Counted from the first letter of the stretch, positions 35,324-44,440 are shown. The stretch is 64,000 bases of DNA from Lactiplantibacillus pentosus (GCF_003641185.1 NZ_CP032757.1:930001-994000); one strand, 5' to 3'. Notes: generated from the sequence alone by a model not told the origin. Program-made: numbers and translations.

Positions 35324-35374
35324 GTATCTGCCATCAATAAGTGACAGTTGTCTCAGAATCAACAACTCTTTAAG

Positions 35375-35412
35375 CAGTCAAACTCGGATCTGTTCTCAGT
35401 TTGACTGTTTTT
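35375..35412 (+). terminator. Terminator after the surface protein gene
   Basis: CAGTCAAACT (35375-35384) / AGTTTGACTG (35398-35407) then five Ts. Confidence 0.85.
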
Positions 35413-35746
35413 ATGTTGGCTAGATTTTAAGGTTAGTGAATTAAAGGATAATCGCGATCAAACAGATAAAATATCTATTTTTCAATATTGGGTATCCGTC
35501 TAGCGCAATATTTAGTAATATATTAGTTAATACTGACGTTATTATCGATTTAATTATTTAAATAAACGAATTAAATTGGCTGATAATTGATGGAGACAAG
35601 TGCTAGCGACTGCAGATAGAGAATTGCATTTAGTAACAAATTGCGGTCGCGAGCGTTATCATATAAGCCCGCGGATGATTGGGAAATCCGTGAGACGCGA
35701 TTGTACTTATACGAGGGGTAACCGGGGTTGTGAAAGGAAAGGAAAC
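35413..35746 (+). other. AT-rich intergenic region
   Basis: No gene seen. Very AT-rich from 35430 to 35590, then host-like sequence leading to the ribosome site GAAAGGAAAGGA just before 35747. Confidence 0.3.
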
Positions 35747-36130
35747 ATGGGAAAAATCAGGAGCAGAATGATCTTTGAAATAATAACGATTGTCGGCATT
35801 ATCGCCTTCGCGGTAATCAGTCTCATGCCAGCGACGACTGAGAAGCAAAGTGTTCGGCTGGACCATGGTCGAATGAGTTATAACGGCGCCGTATTCAAAC
35901 ACAAATTTGATGGGCGGGGAACGCTTCAAGTTCAAAAGCAGGGGCGCTACGTGGGTCACTTTGACAATGGCCGGTTTGAAGGCCCGGGCGAGTTTATTGC
36001 GCCTAGTGGTTGGCGATTACAAGGAAACTTCGACAAGGGCGAACTCAGCGGTGTCGTCAAGTTACATATTGGTAATAAGACGTACGCGCAAAAAATTACG
36101 GCGGATGGGAAGTTAGAAAATGCGGATTAA
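35747..36130 (+). CDS. Membrane-anchored MORN-repeat protein
   Basis: 127 residues. One N-terminal membrane helix (FEIITIVGIIAFAVISLM, about 9-26) is followed by an extracellular part with MORN-like strands: FDGRGTLQVQKQGRYVGHFD, NGRFEGPGEFIAPSGWRLQG, NFDKGELSGVVKL. MORN repeats bind lipids or partner proteins. ATG 35747 follows GAAAGGAAAGGA; the frame extends upstream to 35600 without a site. Its last 11 bases overlap the acyltransferase gene, so it is likely a partner or regulator of that enzyme. Confidence 0.75.
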   Translation: MGKIRSRMIFEIITIVGIIAFAVISLMPATTEKQSVRLDHGRMSYNGAVFKHKFDGRGTLQVQKQGRYVGHFDNGRFEGPGEFIAPSGWRLQGNFDKGELSGVVKLHIGNKTYAQKITADGKLENAD

Positions 36131-37970
36131 ATGGTTTAGTTTAGTACGAATCACCGGGCTCGTACTGGTATTAACGTACCACTTTTTTCAGACCCAGTTC
36201 ACCGGTGGCTTTATTGGCGTGGATGTATTCTTCACCTTTTCCGGCTTTCTGATTACGTCACTGATGGTGGACGAATTTGCCCGTTCAGATAATTTTAAAC
36301 TAATGGCCTTCTATGGCCGCCGGTTTTATCGAATCGTGCCACCACTGTTCATCGCCGTGTTGGTCGTGTTACCGCTGACTTATTTTATCGATCACGATTT
36401 TGTGACAGATATTGGCAAACAAGTCGCAGCGGCCTTAGGGTTCACGACTAATTATTTTGAAATTGCGACGGGTGGAAGTTATGAAAATAAGTTTATTCCG
36501 CACCTGTTCGTGCATACGTGGTCACTGGCAGTCGAAATGCACTTTTACATCGTCTGGGGCTTCGTCGCTTGGGTCGTTGCCAAAATCAGTCGCCGCTTAG
36601 CTAGTGGTCGGCAAGCGTTGACGCGTTTCCGTTGGGGCTTAGGCATTTTAACGACGATCTTTGCGATTGAAAGCCTGGTCATGATGACTTTTGGCGCGGT
36701 CGGACTGAAGGATTTTTCACCGGTCTATTTCTCAAGCCTCACGCACTGTTTTCCATTCTTTGTCGGCGGGCTGATTGGAATTTTGAGTGGCATTAAGGCT
36801 CAGGGGCCGGTGTATCGTTGGACGACGGCGCACAGCAACCCCATTTTAGCTTCAGCAATTATGTTGATTAGCTTTATTCTATTAGTGACGCTGGGTTACG
36901 AAATGAAATTTGAAGCCCTTCAGACCTATCAAGGTGGTTTGTTGCTAGCGACGGTACTGGCGGGCGTCATGATTTACGGGGCGCGCTTGCTCCATGACCA
37001 GACGCCTAATCTCAACGAACCACGGTGGATGGGCTTTCTAGCCGACGTCAGTTATAGCGTCTATCTCTATCATTGGCCGCTGTACGTGATTTTTTCACAT
37101 ATGATGGTCAACTGGTTGGCGGCCTTGCTCACGACGGTGCTGTCCATCTTGCTTTCAGCCTTATCATATTACGTCTTAGAACCTGTGATTGCGGGTAAAC
37201 GGGGCCATCTCTTTGGTCATCGGGTCACCTGGCGCCAGCTACAATTGCCTGTCATCACGGCGGGCGTTCTGTTGGCGGTCAACGCGGGCGTGGTCATCAG
37301 AAATGCGCCTCAATTGTCGACTTTGGAACAAAACCTGTGGATCAGTGGCATTTATCAGGACGTCGATAAAGTGGCGACGACCCATGATGCCGTCTTAGCG
37401 GCGGTCGCACCGAAGAAAAAGCAAGCGCCAAGCCATAAAAACGCACCAGCCAAGGCACCGGGTGTGTCAATCATTGGCGATAGTGTCACGCTCGGAACGC
37501 GCTCTTATCTAGGGGACCACGTTGCCAACAGTAACATTGATGCGGAGGGTGACCGGACGATGAATCTGGCATATAAAGTCATGATGAACCAGCAACGGAG
37601 CCACACGCTACGCGAATACGTGGTCATCTGTATCGGGACCAATGCCTTGGATGATTATGAAGAACAAACTATGAAAATCATCCATGACCTGGAGCCGGGG
37701 CATAAATTAATCTTGATGACGCCGTATAACGCGCGCGCTGATGCAAACTGGAATTCATCAAAGTTAGCAGTGTTGGAACGCAAATTGCCTGAAAAGTACC
37801 ATTTCATTACGATTGCGGACTGGGGCAAAATCGCTGCGCAACATCCAGAAGTCTTTAAGGGAACGGATGGGGTGCACTTTGGTGGCATTCGTGCAGGTGA
37901 TATTCTGTACGCCAAAGTCATCAATGATGCCTTGCATGCGGCCAAGCAGACGCCGGCTAAAACGAGCTAA
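36120..37970 (+). CDS. oatB: Acyltransferase 3 - SGNH fusion, OatB-like peptidoglycan O-acetyltransferase
   Basis: 616 residues. The N-terminal ~370 form an acyltransferase-3 membrane domain: LVLTYHFFQ with the catalytic histidine, FTGGFIGVDVFFTFSGFLI, FYGRRFYRIVPPL and HTWSLAVEMHFY. The C-terminal ~180 are an SGNH hydrolase-like domain: SIIGDSVTLG (Ser), CIGTNALDDY and DGVHFGG (Asp/His). This is the layout of OatA/OatB, which move acetyl groups across the membrane onto glycan strands. The gene name is from my memory of L. plantarum gene order and is less certain than the family. Overlaps the MORN gene. Confidence 0.8.
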   Translation: MRIKWFSLVRITGLVLVLTYHFFQTQFTGGFIGVDVFFTFSGFLITSLMVDEFARSDNFKLMAFYGRRFYRIVPPLFIAVLVVLPLTYFIDHDFVTDIGKQVAAALGFTTNYFEIATGGSYENKFIPHLFVHTWSLAVEMHFYIVWGFVAWVVAKISRRLASGRQALTRFRWGLGILTTIFAIESLVMMTFGAVGLKDFSPVYFSSLTHCFPFFVGGLIGILSGIKAQGPVYRWTTAHSNPILASAIMLISFILLVTLGYEMKFEALQTYQGGLLLATVLAGVMIYGARLLHDQTPNLNEPRWMGFLADVSYSVYLYHWPLYVIFSHMMVNWLAALLTTVLSILLSALSYYVLEPVIAGKRGHLFGHRVTWRQLQLPVITAGVLLAVNAGVVIRNAPQLSTLEQNLWISGIYQDVDKVATTHDAVLAAVAPKKKQAPSHKNAPAKAPGVSIIGDSVTLGTRSYLGDHVANSNIDAEGDRTMNLAYKVMMNQQRSHTLREYVVICIGTNALDDYEEQTMKIIHDLEPGHKLILMTPYNARADANWNSSKLAVLERKLPEKYHFITIADWGKIAAQHPEVFKGTDGVHFGGIRAGDILYAKVINDALHAAKQTPAKTS

Positions 37971-38616
37971 GCATTTTGGTAGAAAATGACACTAGCGATG
38001 AACCTGCTTGTTGATGAATGAGTGTATGGGTGCGTTAGTGGGGAACTTTTCCGGTAATGAATAAGTATCGAGGCGGCGCTGACGTTGGGTACCGCGATTA
38101 CCAGGAAAGCCGTCATTTGACAGTACGATTGCTAGTAAAACCAGAATTTGGCAGTACGACTGCGAGGCAAACAGTCATCCGGCATCAGGACTCTGGATCA
38201 AACTCAAGTCTGGTATTTCGATTGCCGATAAAACTGCGATTCAGCGGAGGCCAAGTTAACCTGAGGTCGGACATCATCCTGACCAGTCAAAACTAAATTC
38301 GGTCGTGTTTCTGTTATGGAAATGCGGCCGATTTTTTATTTGTGGTTATTAAAATCGTTGGCAGCTTTCACGGAGCAGGTCGAGACAGTCCTAATCTGTG
38401 ATATCAATGAGGGTGTTACAAGGGGACCGTGACTTGCAACGTCTTTTTTTAATAGGTTTCAGCGCGATTGAATCATTATAAACGCTGTCATGACAGGATT
38501 ATCACTGTTTTTTTGATGCAATAACAAATTCAACTATGCATATTAATTGTCTGTTAATAATATTATGGTTATCATAAGCATGTAATAAAAATTCTAAATG
38601 TTAAGGAGTGATCACT
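37971..38616 (+). other. Intergenic region before the envelope stress cluster
   Basis: No credible gene; the open frame 38057-38296 has no ribosome site. A terminator-like hairpin AATTCGGTCG (38296-38305) / CGGCCGATTT (38325-38334) with Ts lies in the middle. AT-rich sequence 38520-38600 should hold the promoter of the next operon. Confidence 0.4.
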
Positions 38617-38871
38617 ATGTTAGGATGGCTTTGGTCATTAATCGTTGGTGGTGTTATTGGGGCGTTGGCTGGCGCGATTACTAGTCGGGACGTGCCAATG
38701 GGAATTATCGGTAACATCATTGCTGGTTTAGTTGGTGCCTGGATCGGGCAATCACTGTTGGGGACGTGGGGACCATCATTAGCAGGGATGGCGTTAGTCC
38801 CATCGATTCTCGGCGCAATTATCTTAGTGCTAATTGTTTCAGCAATTTTCGGCATGACGAAGAAGCGATAG
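38617..38871 (+). CDS. GlsB/YeaQ/YmgE family membrane protein
   Basis: 84 residues with three hydrophobic helices and the family pattern LIVGGVIGALAGAI, GIIGNIIAGLVGAWIGQ, ILGAIILVLIVSAIFG. Often annotated as stress-response or transglycosylase-associated; no enzymatic residues are present. AAGGAG lies 10 bases before ATG 38617. It leads a run of five genes separated by 11-17 bases (wider before the last) that together form an alkaline/envelope stress cluster. Confidence 0.85.
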   Translation: MLGWLWSLIVGGVIGALAGAITSRDVPMGIIGNIIAGLVGAWIGQSLLGTWGPSLAGMALVPSILGAIILVLIVSAIFGMTKKR

Positions 38872-38882
38872 GCGGTGATTAA

Positions 38883-39428
38883 ATGAGCCGCTTTGCGAAG
38901 TTCATGGTAACACTTGTCGGAATCATCTTAGTGTTGTTAGCGGTCTTTGAATTAGGTCAATTGTATCCGATTCCGTGGCTCACGGAATGGCTGGCAGAAA
39001 TGACGGTCAGCTATCCGATGGTCTGGAGTAGCTTGTTGATTGTCTTCGCTGCCGTGGCCGGTATCGTCGGTATTTTGATGATTATTGTCGGCTTGTTCAG
39101 ACCCGTTAAGGTCAATACGCTGACTTATGAAGGCGATCACGGTCAATTGACGATTCCACAACGGGCTTTGGAACGTGACTTGCAGTATCGGTTAGTCAGT
39201 CAATTGAATTTGATTGATCCCGATGTTCAAATTAAGTTACGCAATCGCCACCGTGTTCGCGTCAAAATTGACTCGATGGTGAGCGGTAAGGCCAAGTTAG
39301 AGTCGGTGGCACAACAAGCGGCCGTCATTGCGCAGGATTACTTGAGCCAACAACTCGGACTGAAGGTTGAACAACCAGTCGTCCAAGTTCGGCCAGCTGA
39401 CCATGAGCGCAAGTTGACCGTGGTGTAA
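38883..39428 (+). CDS. amaP: AmaP-like membrane anchor of Asp23
   Basis: 181 residues. Two N-terminal membrane helices (about 9-25 and 46-70, separated by a short extracellular loop) and a cytoplasmic domain (about 80-181) rich in basic beta segments, the layout of AmaP, which tethers Asp23 to the membrane in staphylococci. Lies 11 bases after the GlsB gene and before DUF2273 and Asp23 genes, the classical neighbours. Confidence 0.82.
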   Translation: MSRFAKFMVTLVGIILVLLAVFELGQLYPIPWLTEWLAEMTVSYPMVWSSLLIVFAAVAGIVGILMIIVGLFRPVKVNTLTYEGDHGQLTIPQRALERDLQYRLVSQLNLIDPDVQIKLRNRHRVRVKIDSMVSGKAKLESVAQQAAVIAQDYLSQQLGLKVEQPVVQVRPADHERKLTVV

Positions 39429-39440
39429 AGGAGGCGCCTA

Positions 39441-39623
39441 ATGAGTAACGCACAGTATGGGTTTCTGATTGGACTGCTTTTAGGAATCGTCTGGGTACTA
39501 ACCAGTTTTTCAGCAGTCTTATTAGTCGCAGTGTTGGGGCTGATTGGCTGGGCAATTGGGCGATTCGTCCACATTGACTTGGCCGTTGTTAGCCAGAAGT
39601 TGAGTGAGTATTTATCTAAATAA
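39441..39623 (+). CDS. DUF2273 small membrane protein
   Basis: 60 residues with two hydrophobic helices (YGFLIGLLLGIVWVL and AVLLVAVLGLIGWAIG) and a short polar tail. DUF2273 proteins are regular members of amaP-asp23 operons. AAAGGAGGCG precedes the ATG. Function in the membrane complex is unknown. Confidence 0.8.
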   Translation: MSNAQYGFLIGLLLGIVWVLTSFSAVLLVAVLGLIGWAIGRFVHIDLAVVSQKLSEYLSK

Positions 39624-39637
39624 TGGGAGGAATTACA

Positions 39638-40060
39638 ATGGCACAACCAGAACAACAATTACAGACGCAGTTGACGTTTGACGATGGTGTGATTGAAAAA
39701 ATCGCCGGTTTAGCTTCACGCAATGTCGACGGTGTATTATCCCTAGAAGGCGGCATGTTAAGCAATTTAACGAACCGTTTTCGTGATGAAGCTGACCCAA
39801 CGCAGGGGGTCGACGCACAAGTCGGCAAAAAGCAAGTTGCCTTGGATATGACGATGATTGTCGAATACGGCAAGGACATGCGCCAAATCTTCAACCAGAT
39901 CTGTCAGCGCGTTAAACAGGACGTTGAACGGTATACCGGATTGCAAGTGATTGAAATCAAGGTCCACGTCAGCGATGTGATGAGCAAGCGCGATTGGCAA
40001 GACCAGGCAACCGGCAAGCCGAACACCAATCAGTCCACGGACAATCGGCAGGTTGAATAA
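39638..40060 (+). CDS. Asp23/Gls24 family envelope stress protein (first copy)
   Basis: 140 residues from ATG 39638, preceded by GGGAGGAATT. The Asp23 core reads TFDDGVIEKIAGLASRNVDGVLSLEGGMLSNLTNRF ... DMTMIVEYGKDMRQIFNQICQRVKQDVERYTGLQVIEIKVHVSDV. Hydrophilic and membrane-tethered via AmaP. The tail is short and polar. Second copy follows after 121 bases. Confidence 0.9.
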   Translation: MAQPEQQLQTQLTFDDGVIEKIAGLASRNVDGVLSLEGGMLSNLTNRFRDEADPTQGVDAQVGKKQVALDMTMIVEYGKDMRQIFNQICQRVKQDVERYTGLQVIEIKVHVSDVMSKRDWQDQATGKPNTNQSTDNRQVE

Positions 40061-40181
40061 CCTGATTGTGTACTGACGACAATCTCGTCGCAGTGCAAGC
40101 CAGCCATCGTTGAAATTGCAATAATTGAGTCGTTAGTGCCCACCGTGGCTGAGACGACAGACTTTAGAGGAGGAATTCTAA

Positions 40182-40670
40182 ATGGCAGACACAACCACGT
40201 TACAACCTGAAGTTGTTTTTGATGATAATGTATTAGCGAAGATTGCGAGCAATACGGCCCAAGAAGTTGACGGTGTCTTGAGTTTACAAGGTAACTTGAT
40301 CGACGACATCTCCAACCGGTTTACCGATAAGGACCGACCACAAACCGGGGTCTCCATCGATACCGATGATGACGATCAGACCGTGGGCATTGAGTTAACG
40401 GCCGTGCTCGCATACGGCAAGAACGGGCAAGAAATCTTGAACCGGGTCGCTGAAAAAATCGCCAAAGCGGTCAAATCAATGACTGGCTATCAAGTGACTA
40501 AGTTAAAAATGGTCGTTAAAGATATGTTAACGATGGAAGAATGGCGGCAACAGAATGACAAGCAGCAAGACGACAAGCAACCAAGCGAGAAACATCCAGA
40601 TGAACCGTCGCATCATGAGCAGCATCCAAGCGACAAACAACCAAAACCAGCACCTGACATGCAACATTAA
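40182..40670 (+). CDS. Asp23/Gls24 family envelope stress protein (second copy)
   Basis: 162 residues. Same core as the first copy (VFDDNVLAKIASNTAQEVDGVLSL, GIELTAVLAYGKNGQEILNRVAEKI, MTGYQVTKLKMVVKDM) plus a long charged tail of Q/D/K/H/P (residues about 128-162, with KQPSEKHPDEPSHHEQHPSD). The tail is absent from the first copy and may bind partners or the envelope. GAGGAGGAATT precedes the ATG; a terminator follows at 40697-40728, ending the cluster. Confidence 0.9.
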   Translation: MADTTTLQPEVVFDDNVLAKIASNTAQEVDGVLSLQGNLIDDISNRFTDKDRPQTGVSIDTDDDDQTVGIELTAVLAYGKNGQEILNRVAEKIAKAVKSMTGYQVTKLKMVVKDMLTMEEWRQQNDKQQDDKQPSEKHPDEPSHHEQHPSDKQPKPAPDMQH

Positions 40671-40696
40671 AGTTGACGTCAATCGGTATGGTTAGC

Positions 40697-40728
40697 GGTG
40701 TCCGGCAATTAGGCGGGCACCTTTTTTT
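40697..40728 (+). terminator. Terminator of the envelope stress cluster
   Basis: GGTGTCCG (40697-40704) / CGGGCACC (40714-40721), eight pairs with one G-U, then seven Ts. Confidence 0.85.
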
Positions 40729-41004
40729 GATGGAATGAGCGATTCATGCTTGTAAAAGGGCAGGCTGTTTGTGGCTATCAGTTCGGGAACAGGCAATGGT
40801 TAAACTAAATCGAGCACATGGAACGGCGATGGGTGCGTGCTGATGATTTCGACAATTTCGAACAGTCACTTTCTGAAGTTTCATTGAGCTTACCTTACCC
40901 AGCGTCGAGATACAAGCATTGTTTCGCAGCTGATTTGGCGCTATTATTATGGTTATGTGAGTGTATAAATGAAACGGATAAAATTAATCAATGAGGTGAT
41001 TGAG

Positions 41005-41805
41005 ATGAAAATTGGGATGCGTGCGAACCGACCATTTATCATTACGGCTGAAAATCAGGGACAACCAGTCTTGAATGCACAAACGATTTTGGAAGCGCTG
41101 TACATGGCGCCAGATAAGCGGCAGTTAGGATCAGTTGAAACCTTTAAACCGGAAGACTTAGCCGCACCGGTCACGCAACCGCGGCAGATTTTTGCCGTTG
41201 GGATGAATTACCGTGATCACTCCGAAGAGATTCACATCACGTTACCCAAGGTGCCAAGTATCTTCACGAAGTTCAGCAGTTCACTGGCCCCGGCCAACGT
41301 GGCTGTGACTGCCCATGGCCCTAAGACTGATTGGGAAACGGAGCTGGTCATCATGATTGGTCGTGGTGGGCGTGAGATTCCGGTCGCTGACGCTATGAGT
41401 CACGTGGCGGGTGTGATGGTCGGCGAGGATTTGTCAGATCGTGACGTCCAGTTTGAAAACGATAATCCCCAGTTTTCAATGGGTAAGTCGTTTGAGAATT
41501 ACGCGCCGGTCGGACCTTGGCTGACGACGGTCGATGAATTGGCCAATTTGGATGATGAAGTGATCACGACGACCGTCAATGGTCAGACGATGCAGCAAGC
41601 CCCATTGCGGCAGCTGATTTTCAAAGTGCCCGACCTCGTGCACTACTTATCAACGGTTTGTGACTTGCAGCCAGGAGATTTGATTTTCACTGGGACACCG
41701 AGTGGCACTGGCGTTGGCCGGGACCCACAAGTCTTTTTGAAGTCTGGCGATCAGCTGACGGGCCACATCACGCACTTGGGAACCTTGAATATCACAATTA
41801 AATAA
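41005..41805 (+). CDS. Fumarylacetoacetate hydrolase family protein
   Basis: 266 residues from ATG 41005 (MKIGMRANRPFIITAENQGQ). The FAH fold is shown by IFAVGMNYRDHSEEI, PSIFTKFSSSLA, the metal-binding DWETELVIMIG and VAGVMVGEDLSDRDVQFEN, KSFENYAPVGPWL and FTGTPSGTGVG. Such enzymes hydrolyse or decarboxylate beta-keto acids such as oxaloacetate or acylpyruvates. GAGGTGATT supports 41005; ATG 40969 in frame has a poorer site. Stands alone between terminators. Confidence 0.88.
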   Translation: MKIGMRANRPFIITAENQGQPVLNAQTILEALYMAPDKRQLGSVETFKPEDLAAPVTQPRQIFAVGMNYRDHSEEIHITLPKVPSIFTKFSSSLAPANVAVTAHGPKTDWETELVIMIGRGGREIPVADAMSHVAGVMVGEDLSDRDVQFENDNPQFSMGKSFENYAPVGPWLTTVDELANLDDEVITTTVNGQTMQQAPLRQLIFKVPDLVHYLSTVCDLQPGDLIFTGTPSGTGVGRDPQVFLKSGDQLTGHITHLGTLNITIK

Positions 41806-41814
41806 GCGATTTGA

Positions 41815-41878
41815 AAGTCGGTACGTGTGACTGGTGATGATTTAGATTATGAACCAGTTTTATGGCACCGACTTTTTT
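41815..41878 (+). terminator. Terminator after the FAH gene
   Basis: AAGTCGGT (41815-41822) / ACCGACTT (41867-41874) with an inner ACTGGT/ACCAGT stem and T run. Confidence 0.8.
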
Positions 41879-41986
41879 AGTACAATAAAGGTAATCGTTT
41901 GTGTCTGCATGTTTGGTTTCAACATTGTCACCAACCAGCAGTGCCAGCGCAACTTAGAATAGGGGGATACCGGCACGGGACCGGTT

Positions 41987-42997
41987 ATGAATCAGATGAA
42001 AAGAATGTGGGTCGGATTAATTTTAGGCAGTCTATTATTAGCGGGGTGTTCGTCGCAATCGCAGTCAGCAACGAAGCAATCCAGCGCGAAGACGACAACG
42101 ACCAAAGTCAAGCACAGCCAGTCGAAGCCAGCAAACGCGGCCAGTGCCAGCGATGATTCAGCCTCCAGCACGCAGGCTACCTTGTGGAATACGGGGAAGA
42201 AGGCCGCCTTATCGACGTTTATGGCGTCCTGGCAGAGCGAGATGGGACAGACCTATGTCGGCACGTATGATGACAAGGCACCTGACCATTTGGGCTATCA
42301 TTTTCCAGAAGTGTTCAAAAATGGACAATTGGATGGCCACGTCAAATGGGGGAGCCAGGCGGTTAGTTTGAAATGGTCGACGGATGGTGAAGACAGCAGT
42401 CCGCTGCAAGTTGTCGCGGTCGCAACGGGTGGTAAGGCGAAGGCAATCTATCCAATCACCTACTTCTTCTGCCTGCACAACCAACGGCCAGTGGTATTGG
42501 TCACTGAAACGACTAACGGCGACCAGTTGATTCTTCACGATACGCAAAATAGCGCGCTTCAAGCTGGGTTTGCCAAAATTATCACCGGGACGAAACCGGC
42601 AATCCTGTCCGATACGAGCCTCACCGCGGGAACGGCCAGTGCTGTCGACGCCAACCAGTGGCCGCAGACCTACCAGGGCACTTGGTATTACTATGATGAG
42701 TATAGCCATAAGGTGCAGTCGTTTACGCAAAACAGTACGGATGATTTGAAGCTGGATTATGAACCGTTTGATGGTCGCAAGTGGATCAATATCAAAGGCG
42801 CACATCAAGGTGCTGGGGCCGGCAATTATGTCTATTTGCGCTATCACTACTTTGATGGGCGCCAGATTCCAGTCATGATGATGGGGAGTGGCGCTGAAGC
42901 CTGGTTTGACGGGAACGCTTATCAGAGTGCGGCGACCGCGCAACAGATGCAGCGCTGGCAATATGGTGATGAAACTAAGGACCATAATAATTTTTAA
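41987..42997 (+). CDS. DUF4767 lipoprotein
   Basis: 336 residues. Signal peptide with lipobox LLLAGCSS (cysteine about 21), then a low-complexity S/T/K linker (about 22-64), then a DUF4767-type domain beginning TLWNTGKKAALSTFMASWQSEMGQTY and a second globular half with QTYQGTWYYYDEYSHKVQSF. Anchored outside the membrane; function unknown. Either ATG 41987 or ATG 41996 gives a good signal peptide. Terminator-like hairpin follows at 43072-43109. Confidence 0.85.
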   Translation: MNQMKRMWVGLILGSLLLAGCSSQSQSATKQSSAKTTTTKVKHSQSKPANAASASDDSASSTQATLWNTGKKAALSTFMASWQSEMGQTYVGTYDDKAPDHLGYHFPEVFKNGQLDGHVKWGSQAVSLKWSTDGEDSSPLQVVAVATGGKAKAIYPITYFFCLHNQRPVVLVTETTNGDQLILHDTQNSALQAGFAKIITGTKPAILSDTSLTAGTASAVDANQWPQTYQGTWYYYDEYSHKVQSFTQNSTDDLKLDYEPFDGRKWINIKGAHQGAGAGNYVYLRYHYFDGRQIPVMMMGSGAEAWFDGNAYQSAATAQQMQRWQYGDETKDHNNF

Positions 42998-43071
42998 CCA
43001 CCATTTTTGTGGCGAATTTAGGGTGTCCAGATAGCTTGAAAAACAAATAAAAAAATATTAACTGATTTTAG

Positions 43072-43109
43072 AACCGGACCGCGTATATACGTAAAAAGGC
43101 CCGGTTTTC
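43072..43109 (+). terminator. Terminator after the DUF4767 gene
   Basis: AACCGG (43072-43077) / CCGGTT (43101-43106), extended by CC/GG around one mismatch, then T-rich sequence. Confidence 0.65.
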
Positions 43110-43369
43110 GTTTTGTAAAGTTTATGTATATGTTGAAAAAAGGACGATTCTTTTCTGCAAACGAATGCTATACTGTGAGATAAGTTAATGGTGTCAAGAC
43201 ACACGTGTGGCAATAGTGAGCCCTGGCAATCGTTAATTTGATCATCGAACATCGTGCCGACAGCATGGGGACCGGCGCAAATTCAGGACGTGTGCGATGA
43301 TACTGGTCAAGGAGTTGGAACGAGAACTGGTGGGGGACGTTACTCCGCTTCACAATGAAGGGGGATCAT
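43110..43369 (+). other. Leader region of the IIA-like gene
   Basis: No gene. An extended -10 box TGCTATACT lies at about 43166-43173, giving a leader of roughly 190 bases without a recognised regulatory motif. Confidence 0.35.
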
Positions 43370-43702
43370 ATGCAACAGATAAATACTGAACATACGCTCA
43401 ATGTCACAATGGCCATGATTTTAAATATCGGGAATGCCCGCTCACTAATTGCCGCGGCATTAGCTGATGTCGCTGGGTACCGCTACCAAGCGGCGCGTGA
43501 AAAAATGCGACGCGCGGAGGCCGAGTTATTGACGGCGCAACAGTTACAGGCTCGGCGGTTGGTCGAGAATGCCGAGGCGCACCGTTTTGTCCATTCCACG
43601 TTATTCATGAACGCGCAAGCCACCTTGGTCAAAGTCATGAGCGAATTCCATATGACGCAGAACTTAGTCAGTGCCTTTGAACACTGGGAACCGGAGCAGT
43701 GA
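43370..43702 (+). CDS. PTS lactose/cellobiose IIA-like protein lacking the active-site histidine
   Basis: 110 residues from ATG 43370, preceded by AAGGGGGA. It aligns along its length with IIA-Lac/ChbA: VTMAMILNIGNARSLIAAALADV matches the first helix, followed by two more helices. Where the family has VHAQDHLM, with the phosphorylated histidine, this protein has MNAQATLV (Asn81, Thr85). It therefore cannot be phosphorylated in the normal way. No IIB or IIC gene is near. A regulatory or trimeric scaffold role is possible; simple decay is the alternative, though the frame is intact. Confidence 0.75.
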   Translation: MQQINTEHTLNVTMAMILNIGNARSLIAAALADVAGYRYQAAREKMRRAEAELLTAQQLQARRLVENAEAHRFVHSTLFMNAQATLVKVMSEFHMTQNLVSAFEHWEPEQ

Positions 43703-43813
43703 GCGACAGCCGCATTAAGTCCAAGCCTAGTGGCACATTGGGATGGACTAACCGCAATGCGCATGGAATGTTGACCATGGAAACATGCAGACAAGATAAA
43801 GCGAGGGACACAG

Positions 43814-44440
43814 ATGACAGTGACTTTTAACGATAACCAGTTCTATCAGATTACGGACCAATCTTTTACTGCCAATCCAAAACTACTAACGAAAGCGAAC
43901 TTTTCAATCCCATTAACAACGCGAACGATTACACCACGGCACTACCTGGTCACGTCTAAGCTGACTTATGCTGCCTTAGTAGCAGCGCGTTGGCAACCGG
44001 TGACCGGGCCAATCAAGCTAAACAAAAATGAACGGTTGATTTTAGATTTAGGCGCTGTATATGTCGGCCATTTTCAGATTGCGCTCGACGTGGCGGGTTC
44101 GCCGATGGATGCGCCACTGTTAATGCGGACGCGCTTTGCTGAACGCCTACAAGAACTTGGGGTGGACGCCAGTCAGGTTGAAAGTTGGCTACCGTTATCC
44201 TGGATTCAAGGCGACACTCGGCACGTGGAAGTTTTGCCAGCAACCGTCGAATTTGAGCGCCGTTATAGCTGCCGGTATATCATGCTGGAGCCAGTGGGCC
44301 AGTCGCTTAAGTGGCAACCCGTGCTGGCGGATGCGGAATTTCGGGCGGCTAGTGCGGTGTTGAAGGAGGCGGTGCGGCCGATTAGTTTGGTGGTGCCGGT
44401 ACTGAACGACCCTAATGACGAAGACGCGATGGTGGCATGA
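43814..44440 (+). CDS. Orphan beta-sandwich domain resembling GH78-type rhamnosidase N-termini
   Basis: 208 residues. The stretch RLILDLGAVYVGHFQIALDVAGSPMDAPLLMRTRFAERLQELG and WIQGDTRHVEVLPATVEFERRYSCRYIMLEPV looks like the N-terminal sandwich domain of alpha-L-rhamnosidase-like proteins in lactobacilli. The catalytic barrel that should follow is missing: the frame stops at 44440 and nothing similar continues before pepN. It may be a carbohydrate-binding leftover or a free-standing sugar-binding protein. No signal peptide is seen. AGCGAGGGA lies upstream of the ATG. Confidence 0.55.
   Translation: MTVTFNDNQFYQITDQSFTANPKLLTKANFSIPLTTRTITPRHYLVTSKLTYAALVAARWQPVTGPIKLNKNERLILDLGAVYVGHFQIALDVAGSPMDAPLLMRTRFAERLQELGVDASQVESWLPLSWIQGDTRHVEVLPATVEFERRYSCRYIMLEPVGQSLKWQPVLADAEFRAASAVLKEAVRPISLVVPVLNDPNDEDAMVA

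Noticed and set aside
38057..38296. 79-codon forward open frame
   Set aside because: No ribosome site, no recognisable domain, and it reads into a terminator-like hairpin.
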